Assembly (NCBI RefSeq): GCF_026241195.1
Contig: NZ_JAPFQO010000007.1
Coordinates: forward strand, 124,001-188,000
Direction: 5' to 3'
Length of the DNA stretch: 64,000 nt
DNA from: Pontibacter anaerobius
GTDB taxonomy: Bacteria > Bacteroidota > Bacteroidia > Cytophagales > Hymenobacteraceae
The first letter of the stretch is position 1. Every line of letters starts with the position of its first letter. Below, one piece after another: positions 24,146 to 32,791 of the stretch. Both the position numbers and the translations under genes were made by a program. A model generated the notes under the pieces. It did no database searches and was not told the origin of the DNA. It saw nothing but the letters and a program-made list of their open reading frames with translations.

Positions 24146-24500
24146 AAGTTAAGAGTTAGGGAACGATGAACCCACCCCTACCCCCAAAACAGGAGAGGGA
24201 GTTTCGCAGTACCGGTTCCAACCACCCCTGCCCCTCCTTGTTTAAGGAGGGGAGTTCTGCTGAGGCTCCGTCAGCGGTGGCTATCGAACTGATCCCAGTC
24301 TTTGGGTTGAGCGCCTATGCGAGTTTTTCGGTCCCGAAGGGATTACAAAGCGATAGCGAGCAAAGAAAAGCTCCCAGCGCGATGCGGGAAGACGAGGCCT
24401 CCCGGCCGTGAGGGCACCACAACTTGAGATGAAACGATAGGTTTTTAGGACTGAGGATAAACAGCAGAAAGAGAGGATAGCTTGATACAGGCTGCGGATC
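24146..24500 (+). repeat. Interspersed intergenic repeat, copy 3
   Basis: Starts GGAAGTTAAGAGTTAGGG and passes through GAACCCACCCCTACCCCC, GTGGCTATCGAACTGATCCC, AGTTTTTCGGTCCCGAAGGG, AAGCGATAGCGAGCAAAGAA, CAGCGCGATGCGGGAAGACG and AGATGAAACGATAG to GAGGATAGCTTG. It matches copy 1 (reverse complement) closely and copy 2 more loosely. CGGTCCCGAAGGGAT contains a short hairpin. The copy lies between convergent genes. The flank to 24624 has AAGTATA at 24581 and no gene. Confidence 0.8.
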
Positions 24501-24624
24501 AGCAGCGGCTGGAAAGTACGACTAAAGGAAACAGTAGCACAGCCATAGAAAACAGACAAATACTATCAAACCCACTTACAAAGTATAAACCACCTCCCAA
24601 CTTATCCACGTGGAACATAGCAGG

Positions 24625-26403
24625 TTAAAACGGGAAGAAGTATGGAAGTATGATGGAGGCAAGCAGCCAGAAAATCAGATTTAGCGGCGTGCCTACCTTC
24701 AGGTAATCAGAGAAGCGGTAGTTGCCGGGGCTGTAGATCATGGTATTGGTTTGGTAGCCCATGGGAGTCATGAAGCTGAGGGAAGCGGCGTAAGCCACCG
24801 CCATCAGGAAAGGGCGCTCGCTCACACCTAACTCTTGTGCCGTAACAATGGCAATGGGCGCCAGTAAGGCTGCCGTAGCGTTGTTAGACATAAAATTGGT
24901 AGTCATGAAGGTGGTAAAGAAGAACACCGAGAGCAATGCATGGGGACCATACGCCCCCACCCCAAGTATAAGGTAATCGGCAAGTAGTTTGGCGGCACCT
25001 GTCTTCTCCAGGGCGGCCCCCATCGAGAGTACCCCACCCAGCATAAAGATTACTTTCCAGTCGATAGCGTTGTAAGCTTCGTCCAGCCGGATACACCCAA
25101 AAATAACCAATGCCACAATCCCCACTATCGCGCTTAGCACAATGGGCACCAACCCTGTTGCCGCCGCCAACACCACCAAAATACTAATAATCAGCACGGG
25201 CAGGATCTTGCTGTAATTAAAATTACTCCGGACGGTTTGAGAGATAATTAGTATATCGTCGTTCTGGCGCAGCTTTTCGGCCTGTTCGCTGTTGGCGGCT
25301 ATCAGCAGCACGTCGCCGGCAGAGAGCTTTACGTGGGCCAGCTTGTCATGCACAATCTCGTCGCGGTGGCGGATGGCCAGCACCGAGGCGCCATAGTTGT
25401 AGGCCCGGAAATTAAGCTCCTTCAGCGACTTGCCTTCCATGTACGAGTTGGGGGTAACGATGGCCTCGTAAAGCATACTATCATACATGCCTACGTCCTC
25501 ATCACGGAATTTACGCTCCGATTTCAGGATAACCCCCTGCTCCTGCTTCAGCTTTTTCAGCTTCTCCACACCAATACGCACCTTCAGCACATCGTTAGCC
25601 CGAAGTATAAGCGCCGGGAAAACTTGCAGTTTCTCCTTTTCGCGCATCACCTGCATCACTTCTATGTCTAGGTCGCGCACCAGGCTGGAGCGCTGCAGCG
25701 GCACCCCTATCAGAGGCGAGCCCGGCAGCAGCACAATCTCCGTCAGGTAATCTCCCAGGTCAAACTCCTCCGAAAAATTCTCCGCTACTTTGCGGTCAGG
25801 CAACAGGTGGCGCCCTATTAAGAACATGTACAGTATACCAGCCAACAGAAACCAGATACCGGCAGGAAGAAACTCGAACATCTGCAACGGTTCCAAGCCC
25901 TGCGCCTGCGCAATACCGCTTACCAGAATGTTGGTTGAGGTGCCGATAAGGGTACAAACACCTCCTAGCAAGGCGCCAAAGCTTAACGGAATCAACAGTT
26001 TAGAGGGGCTTACCTTAATGTCTTTACTTACCTGAATCACCACGGGCATTAGCAGGGCCACCACGGCCGTGTCGTTTATGAAGGCAGAGAGGGAGCCGGA
26101 AATGAGCATCAGGGCGAGCAGGCAAAGCAGGTAGCTGTTTCGGCCCACGCGCGTAAGGCTCAAACCTATACTATTCAGCGCGCCGGATTTAAAAATGGCA
26201 GAACTGATGATAAACATGGAGGCAACCGTGATCGTGGCGGGGTTACTGAAGCCGGCAAAGCCCTCGGCAGGGGTAAGGATACCGGTTACCATAAAAAGCA
26301 CCATGGTCAGAATGGCAACCGTGTCAATTGAGAGCCGATCGGTTACAAAAAGTATAACCGCTAGCAGAATAATCCCTAACACAATCCCAATCTCAACGGT
26401 CAT
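24625..26403 (-). CDS. SLC13-family (DASS) anion permease with two TrkA-C domains
   Basis: A 592-residue inner membrane protein with about eleven helices. The SLC13 signature INDTAVVALLMPVVIQVSK lies near residue 110 and its inverted counterpart TNFMSNNATAALLAPIAIV near 520. Between the halves, residues about 210-380 contain two RCK_C/TrkA-C domains (GDYLTEIVLLPGSPLIGVPL and EAIVTPNSYMEGKSLKELN), which usually bind small ligands and gate the transporter. This layout is common among bacterial sulfate or dicarboxylate carriers. The substrate is uncertain. The gene is monocistronic. Confidence 0.9.
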   Translation of the reverse strand: MTVEIGIVLGIILLAVILFVTDRLSIDTVAILTMVLFMVTGILTPAEGFAGFSNPATITVASMFIISSAIFKSGALNSIGLSLTRVGRNSYLLCLLALMLISGSLSAFINDTAVVALLMPVVIQVSKDIKVSPSKLLIPLSFGALLGGVCTLIGTSTNILVSGIAQAQGLEPLQMFEFLPAGIWFLLAGILYMFLIGRHLLPDRKVAENFSEEFDLGDYLTEIVLLPGSPLIGVPLQRSSLVRDLDIEVMQVMREKEKLQVFPALILRANDVLKVRIGVEKLKKLKQEQGVILKSERKFRDEDVGMYDSMLYEAIVTPNSYMEGKSLKELNFRAYNYGASVLAIRHRDEIVHDKLAHVKLSAGDVLLIAANSEQAEKLRQNDDILIISQTVRSNFNYSKILPVLIISILVVLAAATGLVPIVLSAIVGIVALVIFGCIRLDEAYNAIDWKVIFMLGGVLSMGAALEKTGAAKLLADYLILGVGAYGPHALLSVFFFTTFMTTNFMSNNATAALLAPIAIVTAQELGVSERPFLMAVAYAASLSFMTPMGYQTNTMIYSPGNYRFSDYLKVGTPLNLIFWLLASIILPYFFPF

Positions 26404-26551
26404 AAGTTATAGTGCTGCAGGTGCATTTACCCATGAGGAGCATGTGAAAGCTACAGACGAGCATATTTAGGATACTATAACTTAATTTGAGAGCGTACGG
26501 TTACAGCACAGAAACTGTTTATACCTCTGTTACTGTGAAAGTTATACTTTG

Positions 26552-26983
26552 TTATTGCTCTAGCCAGGCTTCGGCTTCTGAGTAGGATGCGAAGTGCCTG
26601 GTGGAGGTATAGCCCTGCCCGAAGATGGCCTCTGCCTGCAGGTTTGCAATGCGATCTATAGAATTTACGCAGGCTCCTTTTTTTAGCCCTGCTTCCTGCA
26701 GCAGCATTTGGGCCTCTATGTGCAAATTCATGACGGATTGGGGATGGGTGATCATGGTACTCAGGTCAAAGAGCAGTGTAAAACCCGGCTTCACCAGCGT
26801 CAGAGCCTTCCCCAGATCAGCCAGGTAGGCAGGCACTGCGCTTTTGCTCTTCCAGAAACCATAGATGCTGAGGCACAACCTGTTTTTCTGGGGTAAGTAC
26901 AGCAGCTCGTAACACTTGTTTTTGGCTACAAGGGTTTTAAGCTTATTTTGGATTTCATTTCTGTCGGTGCTGTACGTAGTCAT
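26552..26983 (-). CDS. Conserved STAS-like protein of unknown function
   Basis: 143 residues when started at the ATG at 26983 (MTTYSTDRNEI), four codons inside the longest frame. The central part alternates strands and helices: NRLCLSIYGFWKSKSAVPAYLADLGKALTLVKPGFTLLFDLSTM (described as residues 35-78), followed by MNLHIEAQMLLQEAGLKKGACV and a final FASYSEAEAWL. This order resembles SpoIIAA-like/STAS proteins, in which a strand with FDL is followed by a helix, but the phosphorylatable Ser is not evident. Similar proteins occur across Cytophagales. No operon partner is apparent. Confidence 0.65.
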   Translation of the reverse strand: MTTYSTDRNEIQNKLKTLVAKNKCYELLYLPQKNRLCLSIYGFWKSKSAVPAYLADLGKALTLVKPGFTLLFDLSTMITHPQSVMNLHIEAQMLLQEAGLKKGACVNSIDRIANLQAEAIFGQGYTSTRHFASYSEAEAWLEQ

Positions 26984-27128
26984 TCTACATAGCATACGTA
27001 TACCAGCGCCAGTTTCCTTTAACTATAAAGGGGTAAAGTATAAATATATTATTGCAACCTATTTAAAAATGCAAACAGAGGGCTATGCTTTTGTACTTAA
27101 GGCTCTAAGGACAAATTAGAAGGGATAA

Positions 27129-27590
27129 TTAGATCCGGAGGATACTGCTCAATTCGTGCACCACACCATTTTTAACCTGCACATCTGGGCGCTGTATACT
27201 TACACCATTTACCAGTGTCTGGCCTTTTTTGTGGTAGATGGTAACACTTGTGCTACAAACTGACTGAATTCTTTTGCCGTCTTTCATGTCTTTCTCCAGG
27301 TGCACACCCTTTAGAATATGGCTTGAAAGTATGGCGCGCAGTCGCTCCGGCGGCTCATTGCTGATGCTTTGCAGGGCACTCTCTGGCGGTGCCAGCAGCG
27401 TAACCGGCGTACCACCCGACAGCAGGGGCGTGAAACCGGCTTTGGTAAGCAGGCCAGCCAGCACAGGGCGCTCTTTAATCACGTACTCCATCACGGAGAG
27501 GTCTTGCTGTGCCTGCCCCGCCTGCCCCCATACTGTAAACAGTACAATTAGCAGCAGTTTTAAATATGTATTCTTTTGGGTCGGTTTCAT
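27129..27590 (-). CDS. Secreted fasciclin-domain protein
   Basis: About 153 residues with the start at 27590, which opens a signal peptide (MKPTQKNTYLKLLLIVLF...GQAGQA). One FAS1 domain follows: LSVMEYVIKERPVLAGLLTKAG, then VTLLAPPESALQSI and the H1-like segment LRAILSSHILKGVHLEKDM, and H2-like VKNGVVHELSSIL at the end. FAS1 domains mediate adhesion at cell surfaces or in the periplasm. The domain is shorter than usual at its beginning. The gene is flanked by unrelated genes, so no pathway is indicated. Confidence 0.85.
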   Translation of the reverse strand: MKPTQKNTYLKLLLIVLFTVWGQAGQAQQDLSVMEYVIKERPVLAGLLTKAGFTPLLSGGTPVTLLAPPESALQSISNEPPERLRAILSSHILKGVHLEKDMKDGKRIQSVCSTSVTIYHKKGQTLVNGVSIQRPDVQVKNGVVHELSSILRI

Positions 27591-27695
27591 GGTACTAAGG
27601 GTTATACCAGCCTTATACGTAGCCGGCCCCATAATAGCCAGATTTAACCCATACTTATCTACCGCAAAAAGTACAATTTACCAGGAGCTACCTGC

Positions 27696-28319
27696 TTAAA
27701 ACATGCGCCAGTTGGCAATCTGCTGAAAAAAGTTCGGGAGCGAACTTGGCACCAGCACCAGGCTTAGCACAAACCCAAACACAGCACCATAGAAGTGCGC
27801 ATCGTGGTTAATGTTATCGCCCATGCGCTTGCCCGAGAAGTAGGAGTACATCATGTACAGGATACCAAAAATAAAGCCCGGCAGACACAGGAAAGCAAAA
27901 AGGCAGATATCTAGGGTTGGAAAGAAAAGTATACTTGAAAAAACGATACTTGCCACCCCACCCGAGGCTCCGAGTGCACGATAAGGCGGGTCGTTGCGGT
28001 GCTTAAAGAACGTAGGTATATCTGATACAATGATGCCGCCCAGGTACACCAGCAAGTATAAAAGTATACCTGTAGTAGCCCCATAAGCCGATTTAAACAC
28101 ATACTCCACCACATCGCCGAAGAAGAACAGCGTGAACATGTTGAACAGCAGGTGCGTGAAGTCGGCGTGCAGGAAGCCGGAGGTAAGAAAGCGGTACCAG
28201 GAGTTGTCGCGCTGCACGGCATAGGGCTGGAAGATCCATTTATGCATTATGTCCTGGTTTTGCCAGGCGTACAACGTGATGCCAACAGTAATAATGATCA
28301 GAATTATGGTAACGCTCAT
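27696..28319 (-). CDS. Rhomboid-family intramembrane serine protease
   Basis: A 207-residue, six-helix membrane protease that cleaves substrate helices within the bilayer. Catalytic elements are present: FTHLLFNMFTLFFFGD (residues 54-69, His and Asn of the oxyanion region), ALGASGGVASIVF (near 114, nucleophile Ser in GASG) and NINHDAHFYGAVFGF (near 170, catalytic His). The WYRFLTSGFLHADF segment before helix 2 is the conserved L1-loop entry. It is monocistronic and preceded by a short hairpin at 28358-28389. Three AAGTATA copies and one TATACTT cluster within 27927-28068. Confidence 0.92.
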   Translation of the reverse strand: MSVTIILIIITVGITLYAWQNQDIMHKWIFQPYAVQRDNSWYRFLTSGFLHADFTHLLFNMFTLFFFGDVVEYVFKSAYGATTGILLYLLVYLGGIIVSDIPTFFKHRNDPPYRALGASGGVASIVFSSILFFPTLDICLFAFLCLPGFIFGILYMMYSYFSGKRMGDNINHDAHFYGAVFGFVLSLVLVPSSLPNFFQQIANWRMF

Positions 28320-28357
28320 TTTTGGGAGTTAGAGAGTTAAAAAGTTTGAGAGTTTAG

Positions 28358-28389
28358 GAGTTAGAAAGGGCTTTTTACCTTTCTAACTC
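28358..28389 (-). terminator. Possible terminator downstream of the polyprenyl synthase gene
   Basis: Arms GAGTTAGAAAGG and CCTTTCTAACTC (12 bp, perfect) with an 8-nt loop. The sequence is embedded in imperfect GAGAGTTA repeats (28325-28366). It could end the leftward rnr-polyprenyl synthase transcript, though no clear U run follows. Confidence 0.5.
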
Positions 28390-28515
28390 TCTTTATTTAA
28401 TGTGCAGCTTTATACTTTGTGCCTATTGATGATGCCGGTATCGAAATCTGGCGGGTATAAGAATCTTTTCTTTGCACCTGCGGACCAACAATTTAACAAT
28501 GCATCAATTTAACAA

Positions 28516-29490
28516 TTAAGAATCCCTTTCCATCAGCTGCATAGCTAGGCCGCGGATGGTGCTCTTGCGCTCCTCCGGCAGCTGGATGGCATCAAGGTGC
28601 TGCAGGGCTTTCCGGAAGTACAGATCAATGTGCTGCTCGGTCTGGTGGCGGATATTCAGCTGGTCGTATACCTCGGTCACGGCCTTAACCTTTTCCTCGG
28701 CTATACTCTCGTCCGTTTTGTCGCGCCAGCCGGTGATGGTTTGCCGCTGCTGCTCGTTTGCCTGCTCCAGCGCCGTCAGCATCAGGAAGGTTTTTTTATC
28801 CGAGAGGATATCCCCGCCCACCTGCTTGCCGAACTTGGCTTTGTCGCCGTACACGTCCAGCAGGTCGTCGCGCAGCTGAAAGGCAATGCCGATGTTGTCG
28901 CCGAAGGCTTTCAGGTGCTCGGCATCGGCCTCAGGCGCGCCCTGAAGTATGGCACCCAGCTCCAGGCTGAAGCCCAGCAGCACAGCCGTCTTCAGCGTGA
29001 TCATGTGGATGTACTCCTGGATGCTTACCTGCTCGCGGCGCTCGAAATTCATATCAAACTGCTGCCCCTCGCATACTTCGGCGGCCGTGCGGCTGAACAG
29101 GCGCAGCACCAGGGCCAGTTTGTCCGGCTCCACGCCCAGCAGCAGCTCATAGGCACGCACCAGCATCACATCGCCGCTAAGTATGGCTGTGTTGGCATCC
29201 CACTTCTCGTGCACGGTTTGCTGCCCGCGGCGCAGCGGGGCACGGTCCATGATGTCGTCGTGCATGAGCGTGAAGTTGTGGAAAACCTCGACCGCCGCAG
29301 CGGGCAAAAGCGCCTTCTCCACGTCGTCATCAAACATTCTGGCACCCAGCAGCACCAGCAGCGGGCGAATTCTCTTGCCACCGAGGCACATAATGTAGCG
29401 GATCGGCTCGTAAAGCTCCACCGGGTTTTCGCCATAGCGGAGCGTGGACAAAGTATGATTTATCTTTTCAGACAGGATGTTGATATCCAC
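28516..29490 (-). CDS. Trans-polyprenyl diphosphate synthase (IspA/IspB family)
   Basis: Condenses isopentenyl diphosphate with allylic diphosphates to build linear prenyl chains for quinones or carotenoids. The 324 residues contain GGKRIRPLLVLLGARMF (near 33), the first Asp-rich motif LMHDDIMDRAPLRRG (near 76), the chaperoning segment QQFDMNFE, and the second Asp-rich motif FQLRDDLLDVYGDKAKFGK (near 205). The residues before the first motif (AVEVFHNFT) suggest a medium to long chain product, but length cannot be fixed by eye. It follows rnr by 8 bp, so the two genes are co-transcribed. Confidence 0.92.
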   Translation of the reverse strand: MDINILSEKINHTLSTLRYGENPVELYEPIRYIMCLGGKRIRPLLVLLGARMFDDDVEKALLPAAAVEVFHNFTLMHDDIMDRAPLRRGQQTVHEKWDANTAILSGDVMLVRAYELLLGVEPDKLALVLRLFSRTAAEVCEGQQFDMNFERREQVSIQEYIHMITLKTAVLLGFSLELGAILQGAPEADAEHLKAFGDNIGIAFQLRDDLLDVYGDKAKFGKQVGGDILSDKKTFLMLTALEQANEQQRQTITGWRDKTDESIAEEKVKAVTEVYDQLNIRHQTEQHIDLYFRKALQHLDAIQLPEERKSTIRGLAMQLMERDS

Positions 29491-29498
29491 AGGGTACT

Positions 29499-31763
29499 TT
29501 AGTGTTGTTTTAGTGTCTCGATTAAGTCCAGATCGATTGTGCGGTCGGCCATGTTAGCGCTCTTTACCTCTACCAGCACCTCATCGCCGAACGATATGAT
29601 ACGCTTGGTCTGACGGCCGATGATGCGGTAATTGTCAGCGTCCAGTTCGTAGTAATCGTCGTTGATGTCGGCCAGGCGCACCATGCCTTCTACCTTATTC
29701 TCCTCGATCTCTACAAAGATACCCCATTCCGTGACACCGGAAACAATGCCTTTGTACTGATTTCCGATGGTATCCTTCATAAACTCCACCTGCTTATACT
29801 TGATAGAGGCGCGCTCAGCGTCGGCGGCGCGTTTCTCCATCTCAGAAGAGTGGCGGCAGCGCTCCTCAAACTCCTCCTTATCCGCAGAGTTTCCGCCATC
29901 CAGGTAGTGTTGCAGCAGGCGGTGGGCCATCATGTCCGGGTAGCGGCGGATAGGCGAGGTAAAGTGTGAGTAATGGTCGAATGCCAGGCCGAAGTGGCCC
30001 TCCGGCTCGGTGCTATACTTGGCTTTGGCCATGGTCCGGATAGCCAGGTTCTGCAGCACGCTCTGCTCAGGTTTACCTTCAATTTCAGAGGTCAGGTGGT
30101 TCAGCTCTTCGGAGATGTCGCCTTCCGGGTCTACTTTATAGCCAAACTTGCGGGCAAAGAGTGCGAATGTGGCCAGCCTGTCCGGGTCTGGGTTGCCGTG
30201 GGTACGGTAAACCATGGTGGGACGCTTTTTACCTTTGCCCAGCTTGTAAACAAACTCCGCTACCTTTTTATTAGCCAGCAGCATGTACTCCTCAATCAGC
30301 TTGTGGGCATCCTTGCGCTCCTTCACATACACGGATAGCGGCTTACCGTTCTCGTCCAGCTTAAACTTCACCTCCACTGTCTCAAAGGAGATGGCTCCGT
30401 TTTTAAAGCGCTTGGCCTGCAGTTTCTTGGCGATGCCGTTCAGGATGTTGATCTCCTCGGCAAAGTCGCCTTCGCCGGTTTCAATGCGCTCCTGCGCTTC
30501 CTCGTAAGCAAAGCGGCGGTCAGAGTAGATGATGGTGCGGCCGTACCAGGTATCGTATAGTTTGCCGTTGTCGTCCAGCTCAAACACCACCGAGAAGGTC
30601 AGTTTCTCCTCGTTTGGCCTGAGCGAGCAGAGGCCATTGGAGAGGCGCTCCGGCAGCATCGGGATGGTTCTATCTACCAGGTACACCGATGTGGCCCTAT
30701 GGAAGGCTTCTTTCTCCAGTACACTTCTCGGGTGCACGTAGTGCGTTACGTCGGCTATGTGCACGCCTATCTCCCAATTACCGTTCTCCAGCTTCTGGAT
30801 GGAGAGGGCATCGTCAAAGTCCTTGGCGTCGGCAGGGTCTATGGTGAAGGTGGTCACGTCGCGGAAATCGCGGCGCTTGGCGATCTCACCGGCAGGTATC
30901 TTCTCCGAGATGGATTCCGCCTCTTCCTCCACCGTCTCCGGAAACTCGAAGGGTAGGCCGAACTCAGCCATGATGGAGTGGATCTCGGCCTCGTGCTCGC
31001 CGGCGGGCCCAAACACGCGAATTACCTCGCCGGTCGGGTTCTTGCCTGGCTTATCCGGCCACTCTATAATGCGCACCAGCACCTTGTCGCCGGACTGGGC
31101 ATCGTTGAGGTGGCGCTCACCTACAAATACATCGAAATAGGTACGTTTAAAATCTGGCACCACAAAGCCGAAGTTCTTAGACAGCTCCATCAGGCCCACC
31201 ATCTCGTTGCGGGAGCGCTCCAGCACCTCTACTACCACGCCTTCCTGGCGGCCGCCTCTTACCGATGGCAGCACCTCTACTTTCACCAAATCGCCGTCCA
31301 TGGCGTACTGCAGGTTCTCCGAATGCACCCGGATATCCTCCTCGCGCTCCTCAGACACGATGTAGGCATACTTGCTGTTGGCCAGGTCCACGCGGCCTGT
31401 GATGATGTCCACCTTCAGGTTCATCATGTACTTGTCGTCGTCCACGGCCAGCAGTTTGTTCTCGCGCACCAGCGCCTTCACCAGCGACTGTATCTGCTCT
31501 CTAGCACCTTTATCCACGGCTCCGAGGCGGCGGGTAACCTGGCGCATGGTAAACACGGTGTCGGGGCTGTTAGAGAACACCTCGAGCACCAGCGCCTTTG
31601 CCGATTTAGGGGCACCTCTTCGGTTAGAGGGCTCCTTGCGGGCATACGCTTCTCTTGCTGATTCTTTTTTGCTTGATGCATCTCCACCTCTTCTGCGGGA
31701 ACGGCTTTTGTCGCTGCGGCTATCGTTATCTCTGCCGCCTTTTTTGTCTTTTTTACTTCTCAT
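29499..31763 (-). CDS. rnr: Ribonuclease R
   Basis: A processive 3'-5' exoribonuclease that degrades structured RNA. The 754 residues begin with a basic low-complexity segment (1-55), then a winged-helix HTH (TVFTMRQVTRRLGAVDK), two cold-shock domains and the RNB catalytic domain. The latter shows FTIDPADAKDFDDALS near residue 310 with the four metal-binding Asp residues, GVHIADVTHYV, and RRYPDMMAHRLLQHYL near 615. A C-terminal S1 domain (GIVSGVTEWGIFVEIEENKVEGMV) and a short tail follow. All expected domains are intact. It heads a two-gene unit with the polyprenyl synthase. Confidence 0.96.
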   Translation of the reverse strand: MRSKKDKKGGRDNDSRSDKSRSRRRGGDASSKKESAREAYARKEPSNRRGAPKSAKALVLEVFSNSPDTVFTMRQVTRRLGAVDKGAREQIQSLVKALVRENKLLAVDDDKYMMNLKVDIITGRVDLANSKYAYIVSEEREEDIRVHSENLQYAMDGDLVKVEVLPSVRGGRQEGVVVEVLERSRNEMVGLMELSKNFGFVVPDFKRTYFDVFVGERHLNDAQSGDKVLVRIIEWPDKPGKNPTGEVIRVFGPAGEHEAEIHSIMAEFGLPFEFPETVEEEAESISEKIPAGEIAKRRDFRDVTTFTIDPADAKDFDDALSIQKLENGNWEIGVHIADVTHYVHPRSVLEKEAFHRATSVYLVDRTIPMLPERLSNGLCSLRPNEEKLTFSVVFELDDNGKLYDTWYGRTIIYSDRRFAYEEAQERIETGEGDFAEEINILNGIAKKLQAKRFKNGAISFETVEVKFKLDENGKPLSVYVKERKDAHKLIEEYMLLANKKVAEFVYKLGKGKKRPTMVYRTHGNPDPDRLATFALFARKFGYKVDPEGDISEELNHLTSEIEGKPEQSVLQNLAIRTMAKAKYSTEPEGHFGLAFDHYSHFTSPIRRYPDMMAHRLLQHYLDGGNSADKEEFEERCRHSSEMEKRAADAERASIKYKQVEFMKDTIGNQYKGIVSGVTEWGIFVEIEENKVEGMVRLADINDDYYELDADNYRIIGRQTKRIISFGDEVLVEVKSANMADRTIDLDLIETLKQH

Positions 31764-31969
31764 GTATCTTCTTAGCTATGGGGGGCAGCCAATAGAGCCG
31801 CCACTGCCATTTACAATCTTTAGCCTGAATAGTTTAGATTTACTATACGCCGCTACCGGCTCTTTGGCTAAAGAGTACTTCTATTCGACTTCAATTTATA
31901 GAGAAATTTCTATATAAGAGGGCTATCGACGGGTATTTAAGGGCGGAAGGTGAGTTCCGAATGCGTGGT

Positions 31970-32734
31970 TTATACTTCTATGGATGTTTCCCAGCCGTCG
32001 TAATCGCCATTGTGCTTGCGGGCCAGGCGCCGCAGGTGCAGCACGATCTTGTCTATACTTTGCTGGTCTATCTTATCGGTACGGCTGATGTGCAGGCGGT
32101 GCGGGTAATCCTCTGACGACTCCAGGTAATCGCTGGTGATCAGGGCGTAATTGTCTTTGGCTATACTTTGCAGGAAAGCGGACCTGTCTGCCTCTGTTTT
32201 AAAGTAGATCCAGTGGTCCACCTGGCGCTCCTTGCTAAGGTCGTCTCCATTGCTTTCCAGTTCTTCCAGCACCTTGCGGTTTTTTATACTTTGCAGCTGC
32301 TCCGGCTCAGGGTAAAGAAAGTTGAAATACCGGTTCCAGGCCGCGTCTTTCACCAGTTTGTGGGTATAGTCGTGCCCGCTGTATTTTTTCATCACCTGCT
32401 GCACATGATCGGCGTAGCCATTGGGCTCCCCCATGTAAAAGTATACTTTACGATGCCCGTTGGAGGTTAAGCGCCCGGCATAGGTGGCTTGGCAGGATGT
32501 CCGCAGTTCTTCTTCCAGGTCATCTTCCAGGCTTTGCAGCACAATGGTCTCCTGCAGCGAAGAAAGCCCATCGGGGCGGGGATCCACTATTTTGACCGCT
32601 ACTTGCAGCAGGTTTGGTTTTTCGGCAACCGGGGCGATCTTGGCCAGGCCCAGGTCTACCGCTATGGAGCCAGGTTTATTGTCTACGCTCCTGAAATGAA
32701 ATTCCCAATCCGGTTCATGTTGCGTTTGTTCCAT
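31970..32734 (-). CDS. DUF695 protein with C-terminal RraB-like domain
   Basis: A 254-residue cytosolic protein with two parts. Residues 1-140 match DUF695 (EPDWEFHFRSVDNKPGSIAVDLGL, then ATYAGRLTSNGHRKVYFYMGE). Residues about 160-254 resemble RraB, the RNase E regulator (DRSAFLQSIAKDNYALITSDYLES, closing DYDGWETSIEV, where RraB proteins have YDGWG). DUF695-RraB pairs are seen in many bacteria and have unknown function; RNase E control is not assured in Bacteroidota. The stop codon is formed inside an AAGTATAA copy (complement at 31970-31977). It is probably a single-gene unit. Confidence 0.82.
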   Translation of the reverse strand: MEQTQHEPDWEFHFRSVDNKPGSIAVDLGLAKIAPVAEKPNLLQVAVKIVDPRPDGLSSLQETIVLQSLEDDLEEELRTSCQATYAGRLTSNGHRKVYFYMGEPNGYADHVQQVMKKYSGHDYTHKLVKDAAWNRYFNFLYPEPEQLQSIKNRKVLEELESNGDDLSKERQVDHWIYFKTEADRSAFLQSIAKDNYALITSDYLESSEDYPHRLHISRTDKIDQQSIDKIVLHLRRLARKHNGDYDGWETSIEV

Positions 32735-32791
32735 ACTTTAAAAGCTTAAAGTGCTTACTGCGCGGGGCCTGCTGCTGCAGAAAACCTGTCG

